A stretch of 64,000 bases of DNA from Flavobacteriales bacterium (GCA_030149285.1 JASBRU010000008.1:161258-225257); one strand, 5' to 3'; counted from the first letter of the stretch, positions 8,679-17,621 are shown. A program made the numbers and translations. The notes: generated from the sequence alone by a model not told the origin.

Positions 8679-9732
8679 ATTCTTCTTGGTAACGTTTGAT
8701 ATCTACTTCGGTATTTAATTCTGTACCGTTTTTAATAGAGTCTACAAACATATTGGCAAGGTAAGGTGCTAATAGCACCCCTCTTGTGCCCATTCCATTA
8801 AAGATACCAATGTTTTTATAGTTAGGATGAAAGCCAATCAATGCTCTACGATCTTTTACTGTTGGTCGTAAACCCGCACGACGCTCAATAACTGTATAAG
8901 GTAAACTGAGTAGCTTCTTAAGCTTGTCTTTTAATTCTTGAAGACCTTCTTCGCTTGGAGCTGTGTCTTTTTCAATCCAGTTAAAAGTAGCGCCAACTCT
9001 ATACAAGTCATTACCAATTGGTATAATAAAGGGGTCTCCTTTTATGATATGGTTGAGGTTTAAGCCTTCGCACTTAATGGTTATTAGCTCTCCCTTAGTT
9101 TGTTTTAAGGGTAAGTAGTTAAAGTATGGGTTTGTTAAGCCGTCAGGACCTTGGCAAAAAATTAGCTTTTTGAAAGTATAATCTTTCCATTTAACAGACT
9201 CATCAGTTAGTTCTAGCTCATTAGGGTCAAAGGCTTCTTCAATAAGTATATGATTAGCTTTTAAATAAGTTCTATATGCACTAAGCATAGTTTCTGTATC
9301 TAACCAACCGGTGTTGTATACTTTGGCTACACCATGTTCTCCTATTATACCGTTTGGGGTAGAATTTATATTGGCAGATAAATGGTCTTTATAATCTGTG
9401 TTGGCCAGCTCTAGCCATTTCTTCTTTTCATCATCGTTATGAAAAACGCGATGAACGGGTGATTGTATATCGAATTGTTCTTTCAGTACACTTTCAAACT
9501 CTTTGTAAAAAGTAGTTGCAGTTTCAGAGAGTTCATCGGCTTTCCATATTTTAGAAAAGCGCTTTAATACAACAGGGTTGTATAAACCGGCTGCTACTTT
9601 AGATGCAGAGTCTTTTTTGCTTTCATCTACTACCAAAATAGAGTATCCTGCTTTTTTAAGCTTATAAGAGAGTATTGTTCCGGCAATGCCTTGCCCAACA
9701 ATTAAAATATCAAAAGAAGTAGAGTTTGTCAT
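8659..9732 (-). CDS. FAD-dependent oxidoreductase (DAO family)
   Basis: A 357-residue flavoprotein. The dinucleotide-binding motif is at residues 9-35 (Ile-Val-Gly-Gln-Gly-Ile-Ala-Gly, ending in an acidic Val-Asp-Glu). The C-terminal Gly-x-Phe-Asn-Gly-Met-Gly-Thr-Arg-Gly FAD loop is typical of D-amino-acid/glycine oxidase and MnmC-type oxidase domains. The substrate is unknown. It starts directly after the second gldN-type gene and is probably the last gene of the gliding/secretion operon, but nothing in the sequence ties its chemistry to secretion. Confidence 0.85.
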   Translation of the reverse strand: MTNSTSFDILIVGQGIAGTILSYKLKKAGYSILVVDESKKDSASKVAAGLYNPVVLKRFSKIWKADELSETATTFYKEFESVLKEQFDIQSPVHRVFHNDDEKKKWLELANTDYKDHLSANINSTPNGIIGEHGVAKVYNTGWLDTETMLSAYRTYLKANHILIEEAFDPNELELTDESVKWKDYTFKKLIFCQGPDGLTNPYFNYLPLKQTKGELITIKCEGLNLNHIIKGDPFIIPIGNDLYRVGATFNWIEKDTAPSEEGLQELKDKLKKLLSLPYTVIERRAGLRPTVKDRRALIGFHPNYKNIGIFNGMGTRGVLLAPYLANMFVDSIKNGTELNTEVDIKRYQEEFRASLP

Positions 9733-10554
9733 TTAGTAGTCCCACATATCTCCTTCAAAAGTACGGACCTTTTCTTTAATACGCTGCCCTTTGTATAATT
9801 GTCTGTAGGTGTTGTTTGGATGTTGCTCTTCAATCGACCTGTCTTGCACATTCTCTTCTTCGATGATAATACTATTATAGTATCTATTCAAGAATATCTC
9901 ATCATAAGACATTGGGTAGGCAAGGTTACCTGCATCAAATGCTTGGTGTTTTGCAAATGTTTTTCTAGCGTCATCATAATAGATCCAAAAAAGAGTGTTT
10001 TTCTGAAGAATACCATTAACCTTCTTAATAATTACCGGAGCAATCCCCATTATTCTAAAGCTCATATCACCGGTTCTTTTATGAAAGAACCATGCTACTT
10101 TAATTCTATAGCTAACGATATCATTCGACTTGATTTCTTTTTGATCTACATAAAAAGTGTTCGGATTATTTAAATTAATTGGTACACCTACATTTGTGGC
10201 AACCGTATCGGTTTGTGTAAGTATCTCTTTTATTCCCTTACTAGTTAGAGGGGTTTGAAATCTATCATCAGCGTAGGCTCTTATTATTTCTTCAGACTCT
10301 ATCAACCCTATTTTAATGACATCAAATAAACTAATACCACAATCTTTTTTTATTAGAGGATAATATAGATGGTGATTGATTTTTTGTTTCAAATCAATTT
10401 CTTCCCAATGTCTAGTGCTCCACATAATATCAGATTCATATAACAATGGGAGCTTTATGGGTTTATTGGTATCATAGTCACATGGTGCCATAGTTTGTGA
10501 CCATCCATAAATTGGGGAAAGTATTAGTGTCGCTATAAATAGTAGATACCTCAT
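9733..10554 (-). CDS. gldO: GldN-family gliding/T9SS protein, second copy (GldO-like)
   Basis: A 273-residue exported protein from the ATG at 10554, which opens a good signal peptide (Met-Arg-Tyr-Leu, hydrophobic, ending Trp-Ser-Gln). An upstream in-frame start at 10623 would read through the terminator hairpin and overlap gldN. The mature protein matches the neighbouring GldN along its length: Glu-Ser-Asp-x-Met-Trp, Lys-Ile-Asn-His-x-Leu-Tyr-Tyr-Pro, Asp-Asp-Arg-Phe-Gln, and a C-terminal Phe-x-x-Asp-x-Trp-x-Tyr. GldN forms, with lipoprotein GldK, the periplasmic ring of the T9SS. In Flavobacterium johnsoniae a paralogue, GldO, follows GldN, and I use that name by analogy. Confidence 0.85.
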   Translation of the reverse strand: MRYLLFIATLILSPIYGWSQTMAPCDYDTNKPIKLPLLYESDIMWSTRHWEEIDLKQKINHHLYYPLIKKDCGISLFDVIKIGLIESEEIIRAYADDRFQTPLTSKGIKEILTQTDTVATNVGVPINLNNPNTFYVDQKEIKSNDIVSYRIKVAWFFHKRTGDMSFRIMGIAPVIIKKVNGILQKNTLFWIYYDDARKTFAKHQAFDAGNLAYPMSYDEIFLNRYYNSIIIEEENVQDRSIEEQHPNNTYRQLYKGQRIKEKVRTFEGDMWDY

Positions 10555-10560
10555 TAAATA

Positions 10561-10584
10561 AAAAACTCCCCTATATGGGGAGTT
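10561..10584 (-). terminator. Intrinsic terminator / attenuator between gldN and its paralogue
   Basis: Read on the minus strand: AACTCCCC, a 5-nt loop, GGGGAGTT followed by further T residues. The stem is a perfect 8 bp with four G-C pairs. It lies 27 bp after the gldN stop codon, and the next gene's ATG follows within about 7 bp of the hairpin. Confidence 0.8.
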
Positions 10585-10610
10585 AGTATATTGATTGTTA
10601 TTTTTTACAA

Positions 10611-11462
10611 TTAATATTCCCAAAGATCCATTTCAAAAGCTCTAAGCTCTTCTTTAATAGCTTGTCCTTCTAATAACTGATCCATAGCACTGTTTACCTT
10701 ATATTCAGAAATACGTCTGTCATACACGTTTTCTTCTTTGTAAACCATACTATTAAACATTCTTAGGTGAAATAATTGATCAAATGAACGTCTTTGCGTA
10801 TTGTTATTCATATTAAAAGCCTCATGTGTAGCTAATGAAAGTCTAGCATCCGGGAAATAAATCCAACAAACCTGTAATCGAGTAGGAGGTGATGTTGATT
10901 TATCTTCAATTACCGGAGCGATACCTAGTATTCTAGGCTTCATTTCACTTCTTTTCTTATCAAAGTACCATACTGTTTTAATATCATATGCTACTATATC
11001 ATTAGCCTTTACTTGATTTGTATCAGGGTAATATGTAGATCTATCATTCGAGTCAATCGGAATATCTGGATCTAATGCAATATAGTTAATATCAAAAATT
11101 CTAGACTGGAAGTCTTGATAGGTCATTAAGTTTTGGAAACGGTCATCAAAATATATTTCAATAATAGTACCTTCTTCAATGGCATCTTTAAATACATCCC
11201 ATAAGCTCTTTCTATCCGGTAACTTTGTAATAGGATAGTAAAGAGGATGATTTATCTTTTCTCGTAAGTCTATTGTTTCCCATTGACGTGTTTCCCACAT
11301 CACATCAGACTCTTGTAAGAAATGATAAGGAACAACTCTACTCATAGAGGTTTCTTGTCTGCTGAAAATAGCATCTTCAGAGGCGTCTAAAACATTTTGT
11401 GCACTCAACATTGAAGCTGAGCTTACAAAAAGAAATATGGATAAATACGCTAACTTTTTCAT
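10611..11462 (-). CDS. gldN: T9SS/gliding motility protein GldN
   Basis: A 283-residue exported protein: signal peptide (Met-Lys-Lys-Leu-Ala, cleavage near Ser-Ala-Gln at 22) and the GldN/PorN core, with Gln-Glu-Ser-Asp-Val-Met-Trp, Lys-Ile-Asn-His-Pro-Leu-Tyr-Tyr-Pro, Phe-Asp-Asp-Arg-Phe-Gln and the Asp-Leu-Trp-Glu-Tyr C-terminus. GldN associates with GldK on the periplasmic face of the outer membrane and contacts GldM. It follows gldM by 12 bp, in the usual order K-L-M-N, and is followed by a terminator and a paralogue. Confidence 0.92.
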   Translation of the reverse strand: MKKLAYLSIFLFVSSASMLSAQNVLDASEDAIFSRQETSMSRVVPYHFLQESDVMWETRQWETIDLREKINHPLYYPITKLPDRKSLWDVFKDAIEEGTIIEIYFDDRFQNLMTYQDFQSRIFDINYIALDPDIPIDSNDRSTYYPDTNQVKANDIVAYDIKTVWYFDKKRSEMKPRILGIAPVIEDKSTSPPTRLQVCWIYFPDARLSLATHEAFNMNNNTQRRSFDQLFHLRMFNSMVYKEENVYDRRISEYKVNSAMDQLLEGQAIKEELRAFEMDLWEY

Positions 11463-11474
11463 ATTAAAAGTTTT

Positions 11475-13022
11475 TTAGTCAATCGTTAAACTAATCGGGT
11501 TGCTAGCATCTTTTATTCCGTCAGGTGCTTGAACCTTAATATTAGTAAATGATACTGGAGATCCAGGTCTTGCAGACTCTAACAGTGTTCTTGCTGTACC
11601 ACTAACTTTATCTCCATTAATTTTAAATTGTTGTGGACTACCACCAGAAGTAAAAGTTATTGTAAATGACTTAACACTAAATTTAATGTCATAAGGAAAG
11701 TCCTCTATACTGGCTTTTAATGGGTTGTTTTTTATTGCACCAACAGACATTGTACCTTCTTTTTTATTAAGAATTGTAACACCAGGAGGTGGGATTCTTT
11801 TTACACGGAATTTTTTAGGTGGAAATGATTGACCGTTTGCAGAAACAGAAATGTTTATTTCTCTATCTCTTACACTCAATACATTACATTTATATTTTCC
11901 GCCACTTCCGCTAAATCTTGCGCCACCTGTTCCTGTAACAGTTAAGTCTTCTGGTGGTACACCGGGTATAGATATCTCTAATGGGTTATCTACACCACGA
12001 TACAATACATTCATTTCTGTTGGAGAAATCACCACGGCAGCCTCTGCTACAGTATAACCAAATTTGAACCTTCTATCAACCTTGTCTCCAGGAATTTTAA
12101 TAACACCTGCATAGTTATAAACTCCTGTTGATGTTGTCTTTTGGCTAAAAAATCCTTTTCCGTTTTTGATATCTTCTACTTTAATTGGGTCACCAATAAC
12201 ATTACTATCAGCATCAAGAGCATAAACAGTAATTTCCGGTGTTGACTTAGAGTCATATGCCGCCATAAAAATTTCAGACTTAAATGAATCTCCAACAAGA
12301 ATATAGTTTGATGGAGCCATTGCAATAGGGTTTACAGCATCAAATGGAATTACATCACCTTTTATTTTTGATTTTAATTCACCAACAACAACAGATTCAG
12401 CATTTCTAATGTCATTTTGTTGCTGAGATAAGAAGGCAACTATAGGAGCTAAAGGATAGTGCTCAAATGTTCTTTCTACCCATGGGATTTTAACATCTCC
12501 ATTTTCCGGCATCTTTGCTTCTGTATCAAAAGTAACGTCTAATTGATCTTTAAATGTAGAACTTTCAGTCATAGACTTCATAAACTCTCTGTAAGCATCA
12601 AGTTTATCTTTTAGTTCATCTCCTTTTTTCTGAACTAATAAATACTCAGCAGCTTTTTCTTTATTATCTAGCTTAGTATTATCAATATTACCTTCCTCAT
12701 CTATCGCATCAACTCTCTTATAAAGCTCTTGCTTGATTTCTTCAATGAAATCATATGCTGCATCAGCTTCAGCTTTTACCTTATTAGCCTTAGCTTCTAT
12801 AGGTTTAGCTCTTTCAGGGTTTACACCAGCTTCGTACTTAATTTCACTGTAAAGAGAAGCAGTTGTGTTGGTAATTCTTGAAGTTGTTTGTTCAGTACTT
12901 TCATTAACTTTTATAAACGCTTCTAAAATTTCTTTAGAAATGTTTAGTGCAAGTAATGCTGTTAACACGAGATACATCATGTTAATCATTTTTTGCCTTG
13001 GTGATAGCTTACCTCCTGCCAT
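11475..13022 (-). CDS. gldM: T9SS motor shaft protein GldM
   Basis: A 515-residue protein with the characteristic GldM N-terminus (Gly-Gly-Lys-Leu-Ser-Pro-Arg-Gln-Lys-Met-Ile-Asn-Met-Met) leading into one transmembrane helix at about residues 14-34. Next comes a long helical periplasmic segment and then beta-rich domains with the Pro-Pro-Pro-Gly-Val joint near 405. GldM spans the periplasm and, with GldL, forms the proton-driven rotary motor that energises type IX secretion and gliding. Length agrees with the family. Confidence 0.95.
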   Translation of the reverse strand: MAGGKLSPRQKMINMMYLVLTALLALNISKEILEAFIKVNESTEQTTSRITNTTASLYSEIKYEAGVNPERAKPIEAKANKVKAEADAAYDFIEEIKQELYKRVDAIDEEGNIDNTKLDNKEKAAEYLLVQKKGDELKDKLDAYREFMKSMTESSTFKDQLDVTFDTEAKMPENGDVKIPWVERTFEHYPLAPIVAFLSQQQNDIRNAESVVVGELKSKIKGDVIPFDAVNPIAMAPSNYILVGDSFKSEIFMAAYDSKSTPEITVYALDADSNVIGDPIKVEDIKNGKGFFSQKTTSTGVYNYAGVIKIPGDKVDRRFKFGYTVAEAAVVISPTEMNVLYRGVDNPLEISIPGVPPEDLTVTGTGGARFSGSGGKYKCNVLSVRDREINISVSANGQSFPPKKFRVKRIPPPGVTILNKKEGTMSVGAIKNNPLKASIEDFPYDIKFSVKSFTITFTSGGSPQQFKINGDKVSGTARTLLESARPGSPVSFTNIKVQAPDGIKDASNPISLTID

Positions 13023-13076
13023 TTTTATTTAATTGTCCGTTTTTATTCAGTTAAATTATTCAAAAAATGGGGATGA

Positions 13077-13748
13077 TTACCCACGGTTTACACTCATAGC
13101 AGATAGCATATTGCCATATACGCCATTTAATGAGCTTAAGTTTGTTGCTAAAGCATTTACTTCTTCAGATAATTTTTCTGAACCTTCTGCACTAGCAGCT
13201 AATTTTTCTACAAAACCTTTTGTAAATTCTACTTGGCTTTGAGAGCTTTCTAATTGTACTGCATATAAAGCGTTTAATGCTTCCATGTTTTTAGCAGCTA
13301 AAGTTACTTGCTCGCCGTACTGTTGTGTGCCTGCAGCAGCATCAATAGTTTCATTTAATTTAGATGCAGCATCGCCAAAGTTTCTTAAGCCACTACCTAA
13401 ACTATCTATAAGTTCAGCATCAATTTTTGCATCTTCAAGCATATTATCTAGCTCTTGAGTTGGAGATAAACCAGGACGACTAGCAGTATTGTAATCAGCA
13501 TCCGGGTCATCCATATGTGCCAACTCTGGGTAAACTAAAGTCCAATCATATTCTGCATGAGGTTTTTCAAACGCAGAGAAGAAGAAGATAACAGCTTCAG
13601 TAGTTAAACCTACCACAAGCATAATATCTGCACCTGGCAAGTGAAGGATTTTAAACATTGCTCCTAAAATTACTACAGAAGCACCCCATCCATAAAGCTT
13701 AGCCATAAAGTTCTTGAACTTCTTGCCGTTTACATCAATTAAAGCCAT
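13077..13748 (-). CDS. gldL: T9SS inner-membrane motor protein GldL
   Basis: A 223-residue protein. Two transmembrane helices occupy about residues 15-60; the first carries Tyr-Gly-Trp-Gly-Ala-Ser and the Leu-His-Leu-Pro-Gly-Ala-Asp motif follows, with a buried Glu (Thr-Glu-Ala-Val-Ile-Phe-Phe-Phe) thought to take part in proton flow. The cytoplasmic C-terminal part is helical. GldL surrounds GldM as the stator of the T9SS motor. The 54-bp gap to gldM has no obvious terminator. Confidence 0.95.
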   Translation of the reverse strand: MALIDVNGKKFKNFMAKLYGWGASVVILGAMFKILHLPGADIMLVVGLTTEAVIFFFSAFEKPHAEYDWTLVYPELAHMDDPDADYNTASRPGLSPTQELDNMLEDAKIDAELIDSLGSGLRNFGDAASKLNETIDAAAGTQQYGEQVTLAAKNMEALNALYAVQLESSQSQVEFTKGFVEKLAASAEGSEKLSEEVNALATNLSSLNGVYGNMLSAMSVNRG

Positions 13749-13792
13749 AATTTAAAAGTATTAGAGTTAAAAATTTGTTTCGTTAATTATTA

Positions 13793-15217
13793 TTAAAAGT
13801 CACTTAAGTCACGACCTAAGAAATCTTGAACACATCTAAAGCCTATGTAGCTTCTTGTTGTATCTTGATACTCAAAGTCTCTTGTGCTTACTTGTAAATA
13901 TGCAGCTACATCTTTCCAAGAGCCACCGCGTACTACTTTTTGTTTTAATCTTTCATCATCAAACTCGCCAGCACGGTACTCATATTCCGGATTACCATCG
14001 GCAGTAAACATATAAGCTTCTTCAGTGTAAGCTGTATTAGTCCATTCAGCAACATTACCAGACATGCAGAATAAGTTGTAACCATTAGGGTTATAAGAAG
14101 TAACTTTTACTGTATGAAAGCCACCGTCTGCTGTATAGTTACCACGAAGAGGCTTAAAGTTTGCTAAGAAACAGCCTGAACTGTTTGTTGAAGCAGGACC
14201 ACCCCATGGATAAGTAGTTAAGTTTTGGCCACCACGTGCAGCATATTCCCATTCTGCTTCTGAAGGAAGTCGGAAATCATACTCTTGTAGCTGTTGAGTT
14301 TCTGTTAAATAACTACTTCTCTTGTATGAACGCCAGTTGCAAAATGCTTTTGCTTGATTCCAGTTTACACCTACTACAGGATAGTCATCATAAGCAGGAT
14401 GCCAAAAGTACTTGTCATGCTTAGGCTCATTAAAAGCGTAAGTAAAGTCATGTATCCATGCTAAAGTATCAGGGTAAATAGCTACTTGTTCTTTGTTAAA
14501 GAAAGAGCTTCTATCAGAAAATTCTCTACCTTCTTTAATAAAGTCTTCATAGTAGAAATATTCACCATCATCATCTTCGTCTTTGTGATCATACTGAACT
14601 CTATTTTCTTTACGGGCAGCTTTTTGCTTATCCATCCAATAGTATACATATACCAGTTGACGAGCATCGACAATTCGCTTTCCTAAGAAACGCTCTTCAG
14701 GAAGCAAATAGATACTTTCAATGATTTCAGTATACTCTTCGGAAGGATAACGTTCTGTATCCCAAATTAAGTCTGGTTCCCAGTTGATGTGTCTTTGCAT
14801 CGAATCAGGATAGTTTAATGCAACAAACTCTTGGTAGAAATTTGGCTCATCTAATTCTGTAAAATCATTAAGCTCGTAACCTTCTACTAGTGCTTCATCT
14901 CCCAAACGGAATCTAACAATAGAGTCTCTTACCCAATATACAAATTGGCGATACTCATTATTGGTGATTTCAGTTTGGTCCATAAAAAAGGCACCAACTG
15001 TTACAGTTTTTGTGGGAGCGGTCATTGCATAAGCAACATCTTGGTCACTTGATCCCATGTTGTACGAGCCCTGAGGAATGTAAACCATACCATAAGGTAG
15101 GGTTGGAAACCACTCCGGACGTCCTTGTACTCCTACTAGTTCTCCATGATCGGAACTACTGCAAGAGTAAAGTGTACTTACTATTAAACCTAAAACAACC
15201 AGTTTTTTCATATTCAT
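13793..15217 (-). CDS. gldK: T9SS outer-membrane lipoprotein GldK
   Basis: A 474-residue lipoprotein: the signal peptide ends in Leu-Tyr-Ser-Cys with the lipidated Cys at residue 19 (two ATGs six bases apart are equally possible starts). The body is a formylglycine-generating-enzyme-like fold: Tyr-Ile-Pro-Gln-Gly-Ser-Tyr-Asn-Met-Gly-Ser at about 48-58, Thr-Glu-Ile-Thr-Asn near 85, Arg-Leu-Pro-Ser-Glu-Ala-Glu-Trp-Glu-Tyr-Ala-Ala-Arg near 325, and a final Gly-Phe-Arg-Cys. In GldK the fold is structural and builds the periplasmic ring with GldN. It is separated from porP by a hairpin (15258-15289). Confidence 0.95.
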   Translation of the reverse strand: MNMKKLVVLGLIVSTLYSCSSSDHGELVGVQGRPEWFPTLPYGMVYIPQGSYNMGSSDQDVAYAMTAPTKTVTVGAFFMDQTEITNNEYRQFVYWVRDSIVRFRLGDEALVEGYELNDFTELDEPNFYQEFVALNYPDSMQRHINWEPDLIWDTERYPSEEYTEIIESIYLLPEERFLGKRIVDARQLVYVYYWMDKQKAARKENRVQYDHKDEDDDGEYFYYEDFIKEGREFSDRSSFFNKEQVAIYPDTLAWIHDFTYAFNEPKHDKYFWHPAYDDYPVVGVNWNQAKAFCNWRSYKRSSYLTETQQLQEYDFRLPSEAEWEYAARGGQNLTTYPWGGPASTNSSGCFLANFKPLRGNYTADGGFHTVKVTSYNPNGYNLFCMSGNVAEWTNTAYTEEAYMFTADGNPEYEYRAGEFDDERLKQKVVRGGSWKDVAAYLQVSTRDFEYQDTTRSYIGFRCVQDFLGRDLSDF

Positions 15218-15257
15218 TTCGGTGTTGGTTTGTCTTTAATGTCTTTTGTTAACTCAA

Positions 15258-15289
15258 AAATCATCATACATATTACAGCATGATGATTT
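15258..15289 (-). terminator. Hairpin between porP and gldK, possible partial terminator
   Basis: A 10-bp perfect inverted repeat (AAATCATCAT / ATGATGATTT) with a 12-nt spacer. On the transcribed minus strand the 3' arm runs into TTTTTG. The stem is AT-rich, so it is probably a leaky terminator or an mRNA processing/stability element. Confidence 0.5.
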
Positions 15290-15313
15290 ATTTTTTTGTT
15301 TTGCTGTTTTGTT

Positions 15314-16276
15314 CTATTCCAAAAATCTAGGATCCACATACCTTTGCGGCGGTCTAGGTGGTATTTCAATCTTAAATTTGTAGCTAAGCATCACTTCGTG
15401 ACTACCACTACTACCATTACTACCACCACTCAGTTTAGATGTTGTTACATCATATGAGTATCCAAATCTTAAATCTTCTGTCAAATTATACCCAAAAAGA
15501 ACGGCAAATGCATCATCCAATCTGTAACCTAAACCTAGCCATATTTTACTATTATACAACACTGTTGCGTTTATATCAACTTGAGTAGAAATCAAATCTG
15601 TTTTCACAAAAACAGAAGGAGTTAATATCCAAGTTTCAATAGCAGGGTCTAACACAAAATCATATCCTGCCATAAAATAGTAATGCCTCTCTTGTTTTAC
15701 TCTTGATGCATTAAATTCTGATACATTATTAAAATCCGATTCAAACTCAGTCAAATGCGATGTTGATAATCCAACATAGTAATCATTTGTTCTATAATAT
15801 GCTCCAAAAGCTATATCCGGTGTGAATGCACTTGCATCATCGCCGTCAGGTACAAAGTTGTCAGAGTTGGTTCCGTTTGGAAGTAACCAATCAGTAGAAT
15901 TTAATCCTTGACTGTTAAAACCACCTGAAATTCCAATACCTAATACTCCGTCACCTACTATAGCTTGATAAGCATAACTAAGCTTAAATGTTGTATTGTT
16001 AAAGAACCCAATTTCTTCTTTCACAAAGCCCACACCTAATCCGCCATGTAAGAATCCCAAAGGAACTTGTACATTAACATTTAGCGTTTGTGGTGCTCCG
16101 TCAAAGCCAACCCATTGTGTTCTACCTAAAAGATTTGCAGTTATATATCCATCACTTGCAGTTACACCGGGGTTATAAAAAACCTTGTTAAACATATACT
16201 GAGTGAATTGTATATCCTGTTGTGCAAATACACCTATGGTAGAACAAAATGCAATTAAAGTAAACAGTCTTTTCAT
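15314..16276 (-). CDS. PorP/SprF family T9SS outer-membrane protein
   Basis: A 320-residue outer-membrane barrel from the ATG at 16276 (a TTG two codons earlier is possible but less likely). The signal peptide ends in Val-Phe-Ala-Gln. The family hallmarks follow at once: Gln-Asp-Ile-Gln-Phe-Thr-Gln-Tyr-Met-Phe, Asn-Pro-Gly-Val-Thr, then Gly-Leu-Gly-Val-Gly-Phe and many alternating hydrophobic strands. PorP/SprF proteins act in type IX secretion or surface adhesin export. Position directly upstream of gldK matches the porP-porK-porL-porM-porN order of Porphyromonas. Confidence 0.92.
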   Translation of the reverse strand: MKRLFTLIAFCSTIGVFAQQDIQFTQYMFNKVFYNPGVTASDGYITANLLGRTQWVGFDGAPQTLNVNVQVPLGFLHGGLGVGFVKEEIGFFNNTTFKLSYAYQAIVGDGVLGIGISGGFNSQGLNSTDWLLPNGTNSDNFVPDGDDASAFTPDIAFGAYYRTNDYYVGLSTSHLTEFESDFNNVSEFNASRVKQERHYYFMAGYDFVLDPAIETWILTPSVFVKTDLISTQVDINATVLYNSKIWLGLGYRLDDAFAVLFGYNLTEDLRFGYSYDVTTSKLSGGSNGSSGSHEVMLSYKFKIEIPPRPPQRYVDPRFLE

Positions 16277-16323
16277 ACACAAATCCGCTATTAGTTTCCA
16301 CGCATTTTATAAGTGCGAGGGGC

Positions 16324-16354
16324 TAAAGATATAGAAAAATATTTCTTACTACAA
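16324..16354 (-). promoter_or_regulatory. Candidate promoter of the porP-gldKLMN operon
   Basis: On the minus strand TTG (16352-16354) is followed after 20 nt by TATCTTTA (16324-16331), 7 of 8 matches to the Bacteroidota -7 box TAnnTTTG. The predicted start of transcription leaves a leader of roughly 40 nt before the porP ATG. Confidence 0.45.
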
Positions 16355-16445
16355 TTTTTAAATTTAAAAAAAATAATGGTTAAAAACATGTTAACACCAC
16401 TATGTGGATTAGCACATTTTCTACAAAAGCCTGCAAAACACAAGG

Positions 16446-17618
16446 TTATGTAAACTTTTTGTATGCTTTCCACCAACGCTCAGGTATCTCACCTTCGGTT
16501 GCATTTAAATAGTCGTTGTAGGAACAAGGTACTAGAAAATGCCCTTTTTTAGGGCTTTTTCCCTCGTTTTCATCTGCGGACTCAACCCACCATCTTCCGC
16601 TTTTATTGCTTTTGTAAAATACCAGTTCAAAAGCACCGTCGTGGGTTGGTAAAATGTATTTAGTGTAATCTGTACTAATAATAACGGGGGTATCTGCAAT
16701 TCTAGTATTTACCCCCTCAATAAAGTACCAAATTAATTGTGCAATTAGTTGTGCAGTGTTTGTATGTTCTTCAAAATCAGGGTTGTATTCGTAAAACCCT
16801 ATAGATGAAATTTTGCTAGAAATTCCTGCATATCTACTTATAGCACAGGCTTCATCGGCAAAAAAACCATTGGGAGATGCATTTCCATTGCCTGCTGCAT
16901 CTGCCTTTTTAATGGCAGATATATCAAAACTTACAAAGTCAGTATCCCTTAATATGGGCTCTGCTTCTTCTATATTATCTTTAAAGGCACCTAATCTGTT
17001 TACATCAAAATAAAGCTTATCCATAAGATTGATTTCTTCCTGATGGATAAAATAGGTTTGGAAACCAATATTACTAAAGTTGAATAGGAAGTTAGGTTCT
17101 TTAAGTATGATGTGGCTTAAATAGGATTGTGAGTTAAGCTGTTCATCTATAGTTCCTAGGTCAAAACGGCTGTCTATAGTTGTTAGGTTTACAGATGCTT
17201 TAAAGCCATCATAAGCTCTATATTGCGCGTAAGTTAGGTCTTGTCCACCACCAATAATAATGGGGATAATATAGCTTTTTAAAAGCTCTGAGATAACTGT
17301 TTTTACAGCAAAATAGGTGTCCTCTATAGTTTCACCTTTGTAAATGTTGCCTAAATCTACAATTGTAGTGTCCCAGTTTCCGTAGAATAGTTCATATAAA
17401 TGTGGGCGTATAGCATCTGGTGCTGCATGGCAGCCTTTGTTGTTTTTGGCGGCCCTGTCTTCATGTACACCAATTAAGGCTATTTTAACACCTTTTAAAT
17501 CTGGTAAGCCATCAACCTCGGTATGTACCTGTATCTTTTGCCCAAAAGTTGCTTCATGTTGTTGTATGGTTCTACTTAGTAGAGATTCACTAACGGGCGA
17601 CAAGTACTCTTCTAGCAT
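16446..17618 (-). CDS. Arginase/formimidoylglutamase-fold protein with degenerate metal site
   Basis: A 390-residue ureohydrolase-fold protein of the type usually labelled formimidoylglutamase in Bacteroidota. Sequence order follows arginase, but the metal-ligand motifs are altered: motif 1 is Gly-Gly-Gly-Gln126-Asp (His expected), motif 2 is Asp149-Ser-Arg151-Phe-Asp153 (Asp-Ala-His-x-Asp expected), motif 3 is Phe-Asp232-Ile-Ser234 (Asp-x-Asp expected). Three of six Mn ligands are thus replaced and I infer that hydrolase activity is unlikely. The agmatinase at 32247-33107 keeps all six. It lies 4 bp after topA and upstream of the T9SS genes. Confidence 0.85.
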   Translation of the reverse strand: MLEEYLSPVSESLLSRTIQQHEATFGQKIQVHTEVDGLPDLKGVKIALIGVHEDRAAKNNKGCHAAPDAIRPHLYELFYGNWDTTIVDLGNIYKGETIEDTYFAVKTVISELLKSYIIPIIIGGGQDLTYAQYRAYDGFKASVNLTTIDSRFDLGTIDEQLNSQSYLSHIILKEPNFLFNFSNIGFQTYFIHQEEINLMDKLYFDVNRLGAFKDNIEEAEPILRDTDFVSFDISAIKKADAAGNGNASPNGFFADEACAISRYAGISSKISSIGFYEYNPDFEEHTNTAQLIAQLIWYFIEGVNTRIADTPVIISTDYTKYILPTHDGAFELVFYKSNKSGRWWVESADENEGKSPKKGHFLVPCSYNDYLNATEGEIPERWWKAYKKFT

Positions 17619-17621
17619 ATA

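Noticed and set aside
16291..16476. Short minus-strand frame upstream of porP
   Set aside because: It lies across the predicted porP promoter and the arginase-fold gene end; no recognisable features.
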